Shown piece by piece: positions 24,841 through 33,791 of a DNA stretch of 64,000 nt. Below the pieces are notes generated by a model. The model ran no database searches, had not been told where the DNA came from, and saw nothing but the letters and a program-made list of their open reading frames with translations. Source of the DNA: Candidatus Saccharibacteria bacterium oral taxon 488 (lineage in GTDB: Bacteria; Patescibacteriota; Saccharimonadia; Saccharimonadales; Saccharimonadaceae); the NCBI GenBank assembly GCA_010202645.1, contig CP047920.1, positions 186,001 to 250,000 of the forward strand. Direction: 5' to 3'. How positions within the stretch are numbered: position 1 is the stretch's first letter; each line of letters opens with the position of its first letter. The position numbers were made by a program, and so were the translations under genes.

Positions 24841-26802
24841 ATGAACGAGCGCTCAGATAAAACATATGCGAGTCGTAAACTGGTAATATGTTTGTTTATC
24901 GTCACGATACTAATCATTCTACTGCTGTGGTGGTGGCCGTGGGGCGGCGGTAATCGCTTTTACAAGGGGGTTCGTCCAGATCAGATTAGCCTGCGCCAAA
25001 GCAATGGCAAGGTGTAGTGGCAGTTTATGGATGGTGATTGGCAAGATATCGTCTCTCTTTCTGAGTTGCGGGGTGAAAAAGGTGACAAGGGCGAGAAAGG
25101 CGACAAAGGTGACACTGGTGAGGCCGGAGCTGCTGGTAAAGACGGTAAAAACGGTGTGAACACAGGGCAGCGTGGAGCCAATGGCCGTGATGGGGCGAAT
25201 GGTAAGAACGGTGCGACCGGGCCAAAGGGCGATACCGGCGCGACAGGTGCCCAAGGCCCGGCCGGCCCGCAGGGCCCAGCTGGTCCACAGGGACAGAAGG
25301 GTAACAATGGCGCCCAAGGCCCGAAGGGTGACAAAGGCGATACCGGCCAGCAAGGGCAAAAAGGTGACAAGGGTGATACCGGCGCTAAGGGCGAAAAGGG
25401 AGACGCTGGTGCTAAAGGCGATAAAGGTGAAAAAGGTGACAAGGGCGAGAAAGGTGCTAAAGGCGACACTGGTGCAGCGGGCGCCCAAGGCCAAAAGGGC
25501 GATGCTGGTAATGATGGACGAGAGATTGAGCTGCAGAAAACTGCGTTGTATATCCAGTGGCGCTACAGGGGTGATGCTACTTGGCATAACCTCATCGCAT
25601 TATCTGATCTAAAGGGTCCGAAGGGTGACAAAGGTGATACTGGTCCACAGGGTGCAACGGGTGCCCAGGGCGCGCAAGGTGCTCAGGGACCTGCCGGTGC
25701 CCAAGGTCAAAAAGGTGAAACTGGCCCTGCCGGTCCACAAGGCCAAAAAGGCGAGAAAGGTGAGAAAGGTAATGATGGCCCACAAGGTCCTGCAGGTCCT
25801 CAGGGAGCCAAAGGTGATACCGGTCCAGTCGGTCCCGCCGGCCCACAAGGACTCAAAGGCGCTAAAGGTGATACTGGAGCGACAGGCGCTCAAGGTCAAA
25901 AAGGCGACAAGGGTGACACCGGCCCAGTAGGTCCTCAGGGCCTGCCCGGCCCCCAGGGTATACCGGGTGTTAAGGGGGATAAAGGTGACACTGGTCCAGC
26001 GGGGCCACGGGGTCTTCAGGGTACTAAGGGTGACAAAGGCGAGCCAGGGGCTAAGGGTGAAACTGGCCCTGCCGGCCCACAAGGGGCCAAGGGAGATGCC
26101 GGTGCACCTGGAACTAAAGGTCCGAAGGGCGACGCTGGTCCCCAAGGACAAAAGGGTGATAAAGGTGAAAAGGGCGAAGCTGGTGCAAATGCAACAGTCA
26201 ATGTGACAAATAGTACTCAGCCATGTTCGACTAAGCTCAACGTTACGGGCAATGGTACACCAAATATTGGACTGACGTTCACCGGATCAAATATTCCGGC
26301 TGGTGGGTCAATTGGTCAGGTACTGATGAAAAAATCGGCGGCAGATTGTGATGTTGCGTGGAGAAGCTTGCCGCAAGAAACGATGTTTGCTGGTTCCATC
26401 GGTGTCGGCAATGGTAATATCACGGCGGTGAATGTTAATGCTGACACTTATACAGCCATTCCGATGACAACGATCACCACGAATACCGGTGGTGGCACCT
26501 GGGATTCAGTGAATCACACGTATACCATTCCAAGTGACGGTGTATATTTCATCCGCTCCAGTATTCGTACCGTTGACAACTCGCCGATGCGTAACATTTA
26601 CCAAATCGTTAATGACGTGAATGGTGATCGTCCAGAGGGCACGTGGTCATCTAACCAAGCTGGTGTCCGTCGTTCGACGCTGCCATATTCACGGATGATG
26701 CGGGCCACAGCTGGTACCAAGCTGAAATTGATCGTTGTGTCAGACCTCCAGAGTGTGCAGCTCAGCGACGCAAGCCTGACAATTACCAAGCTTTCAAACT
26801 AG
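24841..26802 (+). CDS. Collagen-like surface protein with in-frame TAG at codon 59
   Basis: From ATG 24841 the frame encodes a cytoplasmic basic start and a transmembrane anchor (residues 16-33). A short module follows, then Gly-X-Y collagen repeats, a second copy of the module (about 25513-25615), further Gly-X-Y repeats to about 26190, and a C-terminal globular domain of about 200 residues with a C1q-like look ([22 protein letters not shown]). Codon 59 (25015-25017) is TAG. Aligned to the second module it replaces the Gln in IQW (CAG to TAG, one transition). A later ATG at 25027 would drop the anchor, so it is not a convincing start. Either the gene is recently inactivated or TAG is partly read through. 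Such proteins likely act in host attachment; this is inferred. Confidence 0.75.
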
Positions 26803-26847
26803 TCAAGGTAGCAGTCAAGTTAGCGAGATAAATTATCGTATATCTGC

Positions 26848-26853
26848 TACAAT
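26848..26853 (+). promoter_or_regulatory. -10 box TACAAT of serS
   Basis: TACAAT with a 6-nt gap to ATG 26860. Confidence 0.6.
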
Positions 26854-26859
26854 GATACC

Positions 26860-28155
26860 ATGTTAGATATTCGCTTTATTCGAGATAACGCCGAGGCAGT
26901 GCAGACTGCGGCGAAACACAAGGGATGTGACGTGTCTATTGCGACATTGTTGCAATTAGACGACGAGCGTCGCGAGCTGCAGCGCCAGGTTGACGAGCTG
27001 CGCCAACAGCGTAATGAGGTTGCTGCGCAGATGAAGGGCGGCAAGCCTGAGCCAAGTTTGATTGAGCAGGGTAAGGCCATCAAGGCCAAGCTGAGCGGGC
27101 TCGAGGCTCGGCTGAGCGAGGTCGAGGAACGATACACGGCACTACTAAAGCAGGTGCCTAATATGCCGCACGCCGACGTACCAGTTGGTCTCAGCGAGGA
27201 TGAAAATGTTGAGGTCAGGGTAGTCGGTGATATCCCAGCCTTTGATTTTGTGCCGAAAAATCACTACGAAATCGCCGAGGCAAAAGGCTGGCTCGACAAA
27301 GAGCGCGCTGCCAAGGTTGCTGGTGCTCGCTTTGCCTATATCATGGGTGATCTGGTGTTGTTGCAGCAGGCGATTATCCAGTTTGTGATCACATCGCTCA
27401 CCAACCCAGCGGTGATCAAAGAGATCGCCGAAAAGGCTGGCCTTAATGTCGATACCAGGCCATTTATACCAGTACTGCCACCGCTAATGATCCGAACTGA
27501 GCCGTATGATCAGATGGATCGTCTCCAGCCAAGTGATGATCGCTACAAGATTGAGGGCGAGGAACTGTGGCTACAGGGGAGCGCTGAGCATGTGCTCGGC
27601 AGCATGCACGCGGGTGAGATTTTTGACACCAAGCAATTACCGCTTCGGTACTTAGGCTTTGCGACCAGTTTCCGAAAAGAAGCGGGGACGTACGGCAAGG
27701 ATATGGAAGGGCTGATTCGGATGCACCAGTTTGATAAGCTCGAGATGGAGAGCTTCACCGAGGCAAAGGATAGCTATAACGAACACCTGCTCTTTATCGC
27801 GATTCAAGAATGGCTTTTGACTCAACTCAAGCTACCGTATCATGTCCTGATGAAATGCACCGGTGATATCGGTAAGCCAAATGCGCGTGGTGTTGACATG
27901 GAAGTGTGGTTACCGGGTCAGGGCAAGTACCGCGAGACGCATACTGCTGACTACATGACTGATTATCAGGCACGCCGCTTGATGACGCGGGTGCGCACGG
28001 ATAACGGGGTTGAATTGATCCACACGAATGACGCGACGGCCTTTGCGCTGGGGCGTTGTATGGTGGCGATTATCGAGAATTATCAGACCGCCGAGGGTGA
28101 TGTCGTGGTGCCAGAAGCACTTCGTCCATATATGAATGGCCGCGAGATGATATAA
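26860..28155 (+). CDS. serS: Seryl-tRNA synthetase
   Basis: Class II synthetase charging tRNA-Ser. The 431-residue product starts MLDIRFIRDNAEAVQ, has the long tRNA-binding coiled coil (about 30-110), motif 2 (FRKEAGTYGKDMEGLIRMHQ) and motif 3 near the C-terminus (ALGRCMVAIIENYQ). The length is normal. The start is leaderless by position. The end is 18 bases before the coiled-coil gene, so the three genes serS, 28174 and hpf may share transcription. Confidence 0.97.
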   Translation: MLDIRFIRDNAEAVQTAAKHKGCDVSIATLLQLDDERRELQRQVDELRQQRNEVAAQMKGGKPEPSLIEQGKAIKAKLSGLEARLSEVEERYTALLKQVPNMPHADVPVGLSEDENVEVRVVGDIPAFDFVPKNHYEIAEAKGWLDKERAAKVAGARFAYIMGDLVLLQQAIIQFVITSLTNPAVIKEIAEKAGLNVDTRPFIPVLPPLMIRTEPYDQMDRLQPSDDRYKIEGEELWLQGSAEHVLGSMHAGEIFDTKQLPLRYLGFATSFRKEAGTYGKDMEGLIRMHQFDKLEMESFTEAKDSYNEHLLFIAIQEWLLTQLKLPYHVLMKCTGDIGKPNARGVDMEVWLPGQGKYRETHTADYMTDYQARRLMTRVRTDNGVELIHTNDATAFALGRCMVAIIENYQTAEGDVVVPEALRPYMNGREMI

Positions 28156-28173
28156 TGGAGTCTAGGAGGGTGT

Positions 28174-28626
28174 ATGGCACTGACGAACGATGACAAGCAA
28201 TGGATCAAGGGCGCGATCGCTGATGGCGTGGTTGAGGCGTTGGAAGCCGTTGTCTTGCCGCGATTTGACGAGCATGACAAGCGGTTTGACAGGATCGAGG
28301 CTAGACTTGATTCGGTTGAAGAGGACGTCTCTGGACTGAAAGATGATGTCTCTAGCCTGAAAAGCGAGATGTGTGAAGTTAAAAGCCGACTCAATGGGGT
28401 TGAAGGCGAGATGCGCGAAGTTAAAGATCGGCTCGGCCGAGTTGAAGGTGAATTGCAGGCACTAACGAACGACATTAAAGAGATATACGATGTTATTTAC
28501 GGCAAGCCGAACAAATCATTTATGAGCGCCAGCTTTGCCAAAATGTCGTCGAAAGAAAAGCTGCTCGTGATTAACGAAGAATTACTAAAAATGGCGAAGG
28601 ACGCGGGTGTTGTTTTGCCGCGTTAG
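28174..28626 (+). CDS. Coiled-coil protein of unknown function
   Basis: The 150-residue product is dominated by heptads from about residue 28 to 108 (repeating V-E/L-K-D patterns such as RLDSVEEDVSGLKDDV), flanked by short non-coiled ends. Such proteins are common in Saccharibacteria next to unrelated genes, and no function is known to me. AGGAGG precedes ATG 28174. It has no signal peptide or membrane segment, so it is likely a cytoplasmic oligomer. It sits between serS and hpf. Confidence 0.75.
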   Translation: MALTNDDKQWIKGAIADGVVEALEAVVLPRFDEHDKRFDRIEARLDSVEEDVSGLKDDVSSLKSEMCEVKSRLNGVEGEMREVKDRLGRVEGELQALTNDIKEIYDVIYGKPNKSFMSASFAKMSSKEKLLVINEELLKMAKDAGVVLPR

Positions 28627-28647
28627 CACGTGATAAGAGGAGGAACT

Positions 28648-29022
28648 ATGATCAAAGATATTACCATTACAGGCGTCAAATACGAATTGACGGACACCAC
28701 AAAGAAATACGTTGAGCGCAAAATCGGTGCGCTGGGTAAATACTTGCCGCGGCATGCCCGCAAGAGCGCGACTGCTGATGTAAAGATCAAGCAGATCGAT
28801 AATCCTGGCGGCAACAAGTACGAGGTTGAAGTAATTATTAATGTACCAGACAAGAAGATCACCGCTAAAGATTCGACGATGAACGTGCTGGCAGCAGTCG
28901 ATATCGTCGAAGCGAAGTTGAACGGGCAGCTACGTAAGTATAAGGATGATGTGTTGGCGCACGTTGGCAGCAGCCGCGGCGTACTGGCACGGTTCAAGCG
29001 CGGTTTCCAGCGCGAGCAGTAG
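28648..29022 (+). CDS. hpf: Ribosome hibernation promoting factor (HPF/RaiA family)
   Basis: The 124-residue protein matches the HPF/YfiA beta-alpha fold: start IKDITITGVKYELTDTTKKYVERKI, then ADVKIKQI and EVEVIINVPDKKITAKDS with the final long helix. It lacks the C-terminal dimerisation domain of long HPF, so it is the short type, with a short basic tail (FKRGFQREQ). ATG 28648 is chosen because AGGAGG lies 5 nt upstream; an in-frame GTG at 28630 would put this site inside the gene. It binds the 30S decoding region in resting cells (family knowledge). Confidence 0.9.
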   Translation: MIKDITITGVKYELTDTTKKYVERKIGALGKYLPRHARKSATADVKIKQIDNPGGNKYEVEVIINVPDKKITAKDSTMNVLAAVDIVEAKLNGQLRKYKDDVLAHVGSSRGVLARFKRGFQREQ

Positions 29023-29031
29023 GGGAGCTAA

Positions 29032-29985
29032 CTAACCAATCGGGGAACGAATACCAATATTATTGCATGAATCGCCGATTATTTGCCAGGAAACAATCAC
29101 TATACCCCAAGGTATGTCAAAGCAAACAGATAAGGTTATATCGGTGTCTGGGTCGACTTGCCGGCATAGTGAAGAGTAACCGCTACTGTCTGTCGGATGC
29201 TTGCCGGCTAGTATTGCGGTAAATTTATCAGTTAGTCCTTCGGCTATTGTTTGATGCTCTATAGAAGGGACTTGTTTCTGGCTTTGTTCGTAGGACATGG
29301 ACATGTGATCTGGTGCATTTCTACCGGAGAGGAGACGAAGTGTCCAGTTTATGTTTGAATAGCTCTCATCTTGGTAAGTTGGTAAGGTGGCCAGTCTCGG
29401 AGTTGTTGTTGAAGTTGGCACTTGGTCTGAGACATACCAAACATTATCCTCAAGCTTTGGGGGAAGCTTTAGTCCACACACGTCAACCCCGTGATTGCTA
29501 ATATCATAAGTCCGTAGTGAATTATTTGGTATAGTTGTGTCTGTGGCCATCTTTTGACCAATAGTTAGCCAGTTTTGCTTGCCGAGGCCGTGGGGCGCCA
29601 AGACAACGTGTGGTGTGACACCTTCTTCTTGCTCCATGAGCGCAAATTGTTCGGCTAGGTATTGAAGGTTAACACCGACAGACACCATTTGTTCTGGTGT
29701 TGGTGCCGAAAGGCCGATGTAGCTAACCAAACGCTCGGATAGAGTAAAAGCTTTTTCAAAAGCCCGCTGTGTTTCTGGATTGGGTATCGTATTAAGACTA
29801 TTAAATCCGGTTTTATTTTTCTCTCTAGCTTCTCTCACATCAGCATTGAGAGTGTTTAGAAGCGCTGCAGAACCAAAACCCTGACTGGTATTGAGAGACT
29901 GGGCCTTTTGTCCTTCCTGAGCTCTCTGCCAAGCATTATTTGCCGCGGCTTGAATGTCTGGTGGTAGTAGATCGAGATTAGCCAT
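29032..29985 (-). CDS. Uncharacterised protein, paralogue of the 33792 gene
   Basis: The 317-residue product shares its N-terminal region with the 283-residue product at 33792: LPPDIQAAANNAW against LPPEILTAAGNAW, TSQGFGSAAL against TSQDVGSAAI, and later a common L/M-S-Y-x-Q core. There is no signal peptide or membrane helix and no recognised domain. It follows the VWA gene by 12 bases on the same strand, so the two are one operon. Its paralogue follows the divergent MoxR-type ATPase in the same way. I infer a substrate, adaptor or regulatory subunit for the AAA+/VWA pair. Composition is AT-richer than the housekeeping genes around. Confidence 0.75.
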   Translation of the reverse strand: MANLDLLPPDIQAAANNAWQRAQEGQKAQSLNTSQGFGSAALLNTLNADVREAREKNKTGFNSLNTIPNPETQRAFEKAFTLSERLVSYIGLSAPTPEQMVSVGVNLQYLAEQFALMEQEEGVTPHVVLAPHGLGKQNWLTIGQKMATDTTIPNNSLRTYDISNHGVDVCGLKLPPKLEDNVWYVSDQVPTSTTTPRLATLPTYQDESYSNINWTLRLLSGRNAPDHMSMSYEQSQKQVPSIEHQTIAEGLTDKFTAILAGKHPTDSSGYSSLCRQVDPDTDITLSVCFDIPWGIVIVSWQIIGDSCNNIGIRSPIG

Positions 29986-29997
29986 ATGTTATTCTTT

Positions 29998-31929
29998 TTA
30001 TGTTTGAATCGTTGTTTCTATAAATGATTGTAACACATTTGGCAGGTCTTTAGGGTCGTTGATAAGTTTGGCATTCGGAGCGTACAGCTGCTCAGCAGCG
30101 TCTGAGCCAATGGATACGCCGTATACTACGGTATTTTGGTTACGGCGAAGCTGGCTGATGGCTGCTTGGGCGGCACCGGGGTTATTACTTTGACCGTCGG
30201 TCACGACGATAATGACTCGCTGACGATCTTGACTACGGGGTAGATCAGCAATTTCCTGGAGGGCCAAATAATCCGCCGTACCGTCCGCATTAGCTGCAAC
30301 TATGGCAGTATACGTGTCAAGTCGTTGTTTATCGTTTAGACTACTACCAAGTGGCTTATGGCATGTTGCGTTGCTGCCAAATGTGTATAGCGAGGTGCGT
30401 ACCGACAGGTCGGACAAATCAATATTTTGCTGTTCTTCCAGCTGTCGAATGTCGCGTTCCATGCTGGCAAGTCCCTCCAGCATGATGATGGCGCAACTGG
30501 CGGCAGCTTGTGCTGGCTTGCCCCTCATGGAAGCAGAGCAGTCGAATACAAAGAAATAGTCAGTCTTACAATTCAATTCGGTTCGTCCGCGGACGGTTTC
30601 ATAGCGCTGAAACGCTTCTGGTGCGACACCACTCTCGATGTCGACCACAGTTTGTGCCAGGCGGTTAGGGTCGAGGATATCGCCGTCTTGATGGGGACGG
30701 CGACTGAGACCGTGGCGGGTAGCAACAACTTCATCCAAGACTGATTGAAAGACTTGGCGCATCTGATCAATCTGCCTGTGTAGTCGCTTGACCTCGCTAT
30801 CATAATGCTGTTTTTCCTGTAGTGAATGTCCAGTCTGCTCTTGATAGCGGCGGTTGGCTGCTATCTGACGGGCGCGTTCTCGCTGTTCGGGTGTCATGGT
30901 TTCGTGGCGTTTTTCTTGAGCAGCTTTATCGATAGCGTTATGGATTTTTTCGTGTTCTTCGGGGCTGAATGGCTCGGGATGCTTATTGTCGAAATAATCG
31001 GCATAGGCGTCCGTAAATGGATTGCTGTCTTGTTTAGTATTATCGTTTTGTGATGGGTCAGTATCTTGCTGCTCGGTGGTGTTGCTGTTAGTTTGCTGGT
31101 TGTTGTTTTGCTGTTGGGTGTCTTTTGCCTCTTGTTTGTCTAATTTCATGAGAGCTTCATATTTTGGCCAAATCTGCGTAAGCCAATAGTCAAAGCGGTC
31201 GCTGCCAGAAAGTTTTTTACCATTAGGACCCCTTGCGCCAGGATTGGTCAGGAACGAAATAAGGTCAAACTGCCCATCCTGAAAGTTGCGCAGTTGGTTT
31301 ATGGCTTCATCGACCTCTTGGCGAACGGGTGTTTCACTGTTTGGTACCATCTCCTGGCGGATAATTTTGTAGAGAAATTGCAGGTGCATTGGTATGTTGG
31401 TGTAATCAACTATCTCGCCATCTCGCTCTGTCGGAAATAGGCGATTATCATAAAGATCCGCACCGACCTCTCGCATGGCGGGTAGCATGTTCATAATCTG
31501 TTTGTTGCCATGGATATCGGTCAGGATGTTATTGAAAATATGGCGCGCTTGTTGCTCCTGAGGGTCTTTGCTGCCCATGATGAACGCGCGTTGCCGCGCT
31601 GCAAATACGGGATCGCACTTGACGTCACGTACATGTGACATTAATTCATGTAGGATACTAAAGACACAATCATCGGCTGAATAGCCTTTTTCAAGGAAGA
31701 ATAACAGATCAATGGTAACTAAGCCAGTTTCAAGGTCAGTAGCCCAGCCTTTGCCAATCACAGTCCGTACTTCTAGACCGGTTAACCGACAGATCGCCGG
31801 TTCCTGATCTAGTAAAAACCTCTCGGCATTATCAAGGGCAACGCGGAATTCTTCAGCCAACGCCTCTTGCTCGGGCGTCAATTGTGGTAACTCTGTATAA
31901 TTTGTTGGTAGCTGTAATGTTTCAGTCAT
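29998..31929 (-). CDS. VWA-domain protein with Gln/Asn-rich linker (MoxR partner)
   Basis: The 643-residue protein has three parts. Residues 1-270 are a helical domain containing HELMSH at 94-99 (H-E-x3-H) and NNILTDIHGNK, resembling the N-terminal domain of putative VWA metallopeptidases, but without a strict HExxH. Residues about 280-320 are a Gln/Asn/Asp-rich low-complexity linker. The C-terminal 180 residues are a von Willebrand A domain with MIDAS residues DCSAS (463-467), a Thr near 551 and Asp578 in VVTDGQSN. MoxR AAA+ ATPases typically act with such VWA proteins in metal insertion or complex assembly. It is divergent from the ATPase gene at 31998 and upstream of its paralogous partner. 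Confidence 0.85.
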   Translation of the reverse strand: MTETLQLPTNYTELPQLTPEQEALAEEFRVALDNAERFLLDQEPAICRLTGLEVRTVIGKGWATDLETGLVTIDLLFFLEKGYSADDCVFSILHELMSHVRDVKCDPVFAARQRAFIMGSKDPQEQQARHIFNNILTDIHGNKQIMNMLPAMREVGADLYDNRLFPTERDGEIVDYTNIPMHLQFLYKIIRQEMVPNSETPVRQEVDEAINQLRNFQDGQFDLISFLTNPGARGPNGKKLSGSDRFDYWLTQIWPKYEALMKLDKQEAKDTQQQNNNQQTNSNTTEQQDTDPSQNDNTKQDSNPFTDAYADYFDNKHPEPFSPEEHEKIHNAIDKAAQEKRHETMTPEQRERARQIAANRRYQEQTGHSLQEKQHYDSEVKRLHRQIDQMRQVFQSVLDEVVATRHGLSRRPHQDGDILDPNRLAQTVVDIESGVAPEAFQRYETVRGRTELNCKTDYFFVFDCSASMRGKPAQAAASCAIIMLEGLASMERDIRQLEEQQNIDLSDLSVRTSLYTFGSNATCHKPLGSSLNDKQRLDTYTAIVAANADGTADYLALQEIADLPRSQDRQRVIIVVTDGQSNNPGAAQAAISQLRRNQNTVVYGVSIGSDAAEQLYAPNAKLINDPKDLPNVLQSFIETTIQT

Positions 31930-31954
31930 TTTTCTTTACAAACCTTATGCTTAT

Positions 31955-31978
31955 AGTATATAATACGAGCCATATAAT
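31955..31978. promoter_or_regulatory. Divergent promoter region of the VWA/MoxR cluster
   Basis: TATACT for the minus strand (31955-31960, 25 nt from the VWA ATG) overlaps a plus-strand TATAAT (31959-31964). A second plus-strand TATAAT lies at 31973-31978, 19 nt from the MoxR ATG. Confidence 0.5.
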
Positions 31979-31997
31979 TAAAATACCAACATGCCCT

Positions 31998-33770
31998 ATG
32001 AAAATAGTTGAATCAAAACCCGTCACGACTGAAACCGAATTACGGCTTGAGCCGCGTGTTTCAGAAAGTTATTATAGTCCAGACATGGCTGATCGAACCG
32101 TGGACGGTGTCGTGGAGTTGATGACTGGTTTACAGGAAGCTATGCAGGCGGTTAGGGCTGATTGGCGCACGGCGGCCATAGGAGATCGGCAAACTCTGGA
32201 GCAACTGGCGGCACCACACGTTGAGCGCATCAATGAATCGAGGCGCCGGACAGATTTGAAGGAGCCGGATATAGACGTCAGTGAAATTAGTGAGAACTTT
32301 TTGCTGGGTCTGGCGGAGCCGAATTGGGAAGAACATATGCCGCGCGACACAAGCAAAGAGGAGCTGCAGCGCTGGGAAAGCTTTAAGGATGAACACCCTG
32401 ATGTAGCCGACAATCTGGAAGAATGGTATATGTACCACGCCAAATTGCATGAACTACGCAAAGATACCGGGCTGATGGAGCGGTTTGATGAGGAATATCG
32501 TGGCGAACAGATGGCGGCGACTCGCGCGGCAGCTGAGTTTTTGCGCGCCCAAGGCAGAAAACAGCATATTAGCGAGCAGATAGCAAACTTATACAGTAGA
32601 GCGGCGAAAACGGGCCGTGATTTGACAGCGGGCGAGCGGCAGAAAAAAGATGCATGGCAAAAGCAGTTGTCTGAGGTCGATGAAAATATTGATATTCCGC
32701 CAAATAGCAGCAAGGAGCAGTTTTTGAAAGAAGTGACTCGTCTACAAGTCCGTGAGTGGAAACGACAACTGAACAGCGGTTTGTTGATGACTGAACAGAT
32801 GCAAACAATCATTGACGAAACGCTGCCGGCTATGGTGCGGGGTGAGCCAACGTTGTTCGTTGGTGAAACGGGTGGTGCGAAAACCGCTTTGGCGGAGTAT
32901 ATGGTGCAGACGTATTTTGGGGTTGAACCTGAGTTCGTCAGCGCATATGGTGACGTCAATAGTTACCAGTTGATGGGTAAGCAAGAGCTGCGCGAGAAAA
33001 ACGGTGCGAGTGTTAGCGAGTTTGTGCCGGGGCCGATTATCCGTGCCATGGAGCAGGGTAAGCCGCTTATCCTTGACGAAATTAACGCCATGCCGCCAGA
33101 GCTGTTGAAACGCTTGAATAAAATCATGCAGCTGCGTCCAGGTGATAGATTTACCGTTCAGGAAGATTCTGGGAAGGTTGTTGAGGTTCAACCGGGTTTT
33201 TGTATCATTGCCACAGCGAATGAAAAGTCAAAACGCTACAAGGGGGTGGATGATTTGAGCGTTGAGTTCCAAAACCGTTTTGGCGCAAATATCAATCGCG
33301 TGCGTTATCCCGACTACGACAAGGGCTATGATGAATATCCGCGCGAGAATGCTCAGCTAGCTATGGCGGCGGTGGCGACGAAACGAGGCGAGTTGCCGCC
33401 AGATATTGATGAGGGGGATTTCGAGAATTTCGTGAGAGCGGCTCGGTTGAGTCAGCAAATATTTAGCGGTATCAACGGCGAAGGCTACGATCAATTCATT
33501 GATACAGAGAGAATGGTCGATGATCGTCCTGGTCTAGAGGAGACGGTGCTGGCGCCGCGCACAATGGTGGATATTCTACATAAGGTCGTCGGTAGTTACG
33601 GCGTGGTATCGCTGAAGCGGGCTTGTCAGACCTTTCTGGATGGCATTAAGAACCCGAATGACCGCAAAGTAATGCATCATATCCTTGAGTATCATGATTT
33701 GCTGCCGGAGGAAATGCTGAGAAATACATCGGAAGAAGCAGGAGATAACGAGGAGACAGATGAAAGCTGA
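31998..33770 (+). CDS. MoxR-type AAA+ ATPase with long helical N-terminal region
   Basis: The 590-residue protein begins with about 270 residues of charged, helical sequence not found in ordinary MoxR (about 330 residues). A AAA_5-type ATPase core follows: Walker A FVGETGGAKT (about 286-297), Walker B PLILDEINAM (about 354), sensor 1 IIATANE and an Arg finger in FQNRFG. The C-terminal lid ends in an acidic tail. The frame is open to 31884, but that would overlap the VWA gene start; ATG 31998 suits the -10 boxes. It is divergent from its VWA partner and followed by a paralogous protein gene, forming a two-armed module. Confidence 0.88.
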   Translation: MKIVESKPVTTETELRLEPRVSESYYSPDMADRTVDGVVELMTGLQEAMQAVRADWRTAAIGDRQTLEQLAAPHVERINESRRRTDLKEPDIDVSEISENFLLGLAEPNWEEHMPRDTSKEELQRWESFKDEHPDVADNLEEWYMYHAKLHELRKDTGLMERFDEEYRGEQMAATRAAAEFLRAQGRKQHISEQIANLYSRAAKTGRDLTAGERQKKDAWQKQLSEVDENIDIPPNSSKEQFLKEVTRLQVREWKRQLNSGLLMTEQMQTIIDETLPAMVRGEPTLFVGETGGAKTALAEYMVQTYFGVEPEFVSAYGDVNSYQLMGKQELREKNGASVSEFVPGPIIRAMEQGKPLILDEINAMPPELLKRLNKIMQLRPGDRFTVQEDSGKVVEVQPGFCIIATANEKSKRYKGVDDLSVEFQNRFGANINRVRYPDYDKGYDEYPRENAQLAMAAVATKRGELPPDIDEGDFENFVRAARLSQQIFSGINGEGYDQFIDTERMVDDRPGLEETVLAPRTMVDILHKVVGSYGVVSLKRACQTFLDGIKNPNDRKVMHHILEYHDLLPEEMLRNTSEEAGDNEETDES

Positions 33771-33791
33771 TTGGCTTTTAGGGCAAAGTAT

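Noticed and set aside
24919..26201. Several antisense frames rich in Pro/Leu/Ser across the collagen-like gene
   Set aside because: Artefacts of the G-rich repetitive codons of the collagen repeats. None has an independent start signal.
25027..26802. Collagen-like protein starting at ATG 25027
   Set aside because: It would lack any signal or membrane anchor and begins inside a module that is repeated later. There is no ribosome binding site or -10 box in front.
30000..31929. Zinc metallopeptidase assignment for the VWA protein
   Set aside because: The motif is H-E-L-M-S-H, one residue longer than HExxH. No third ligand is clear, so only a similarity to that domain type is noted.
31884..31997. 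Upstream extension of the MoxR ATPase
   Set aside because: It would overlap the start of the divergent VWA gene and cover both -10 boxes.
32072..32959. 295-codon open frame antisense to the MoxR gene
   Set aside because: Ser/Cys/Arg-rich translation with no domain, no promoter or ribosome binding site. It mirrors the codon bias of the real gene on the other strand.
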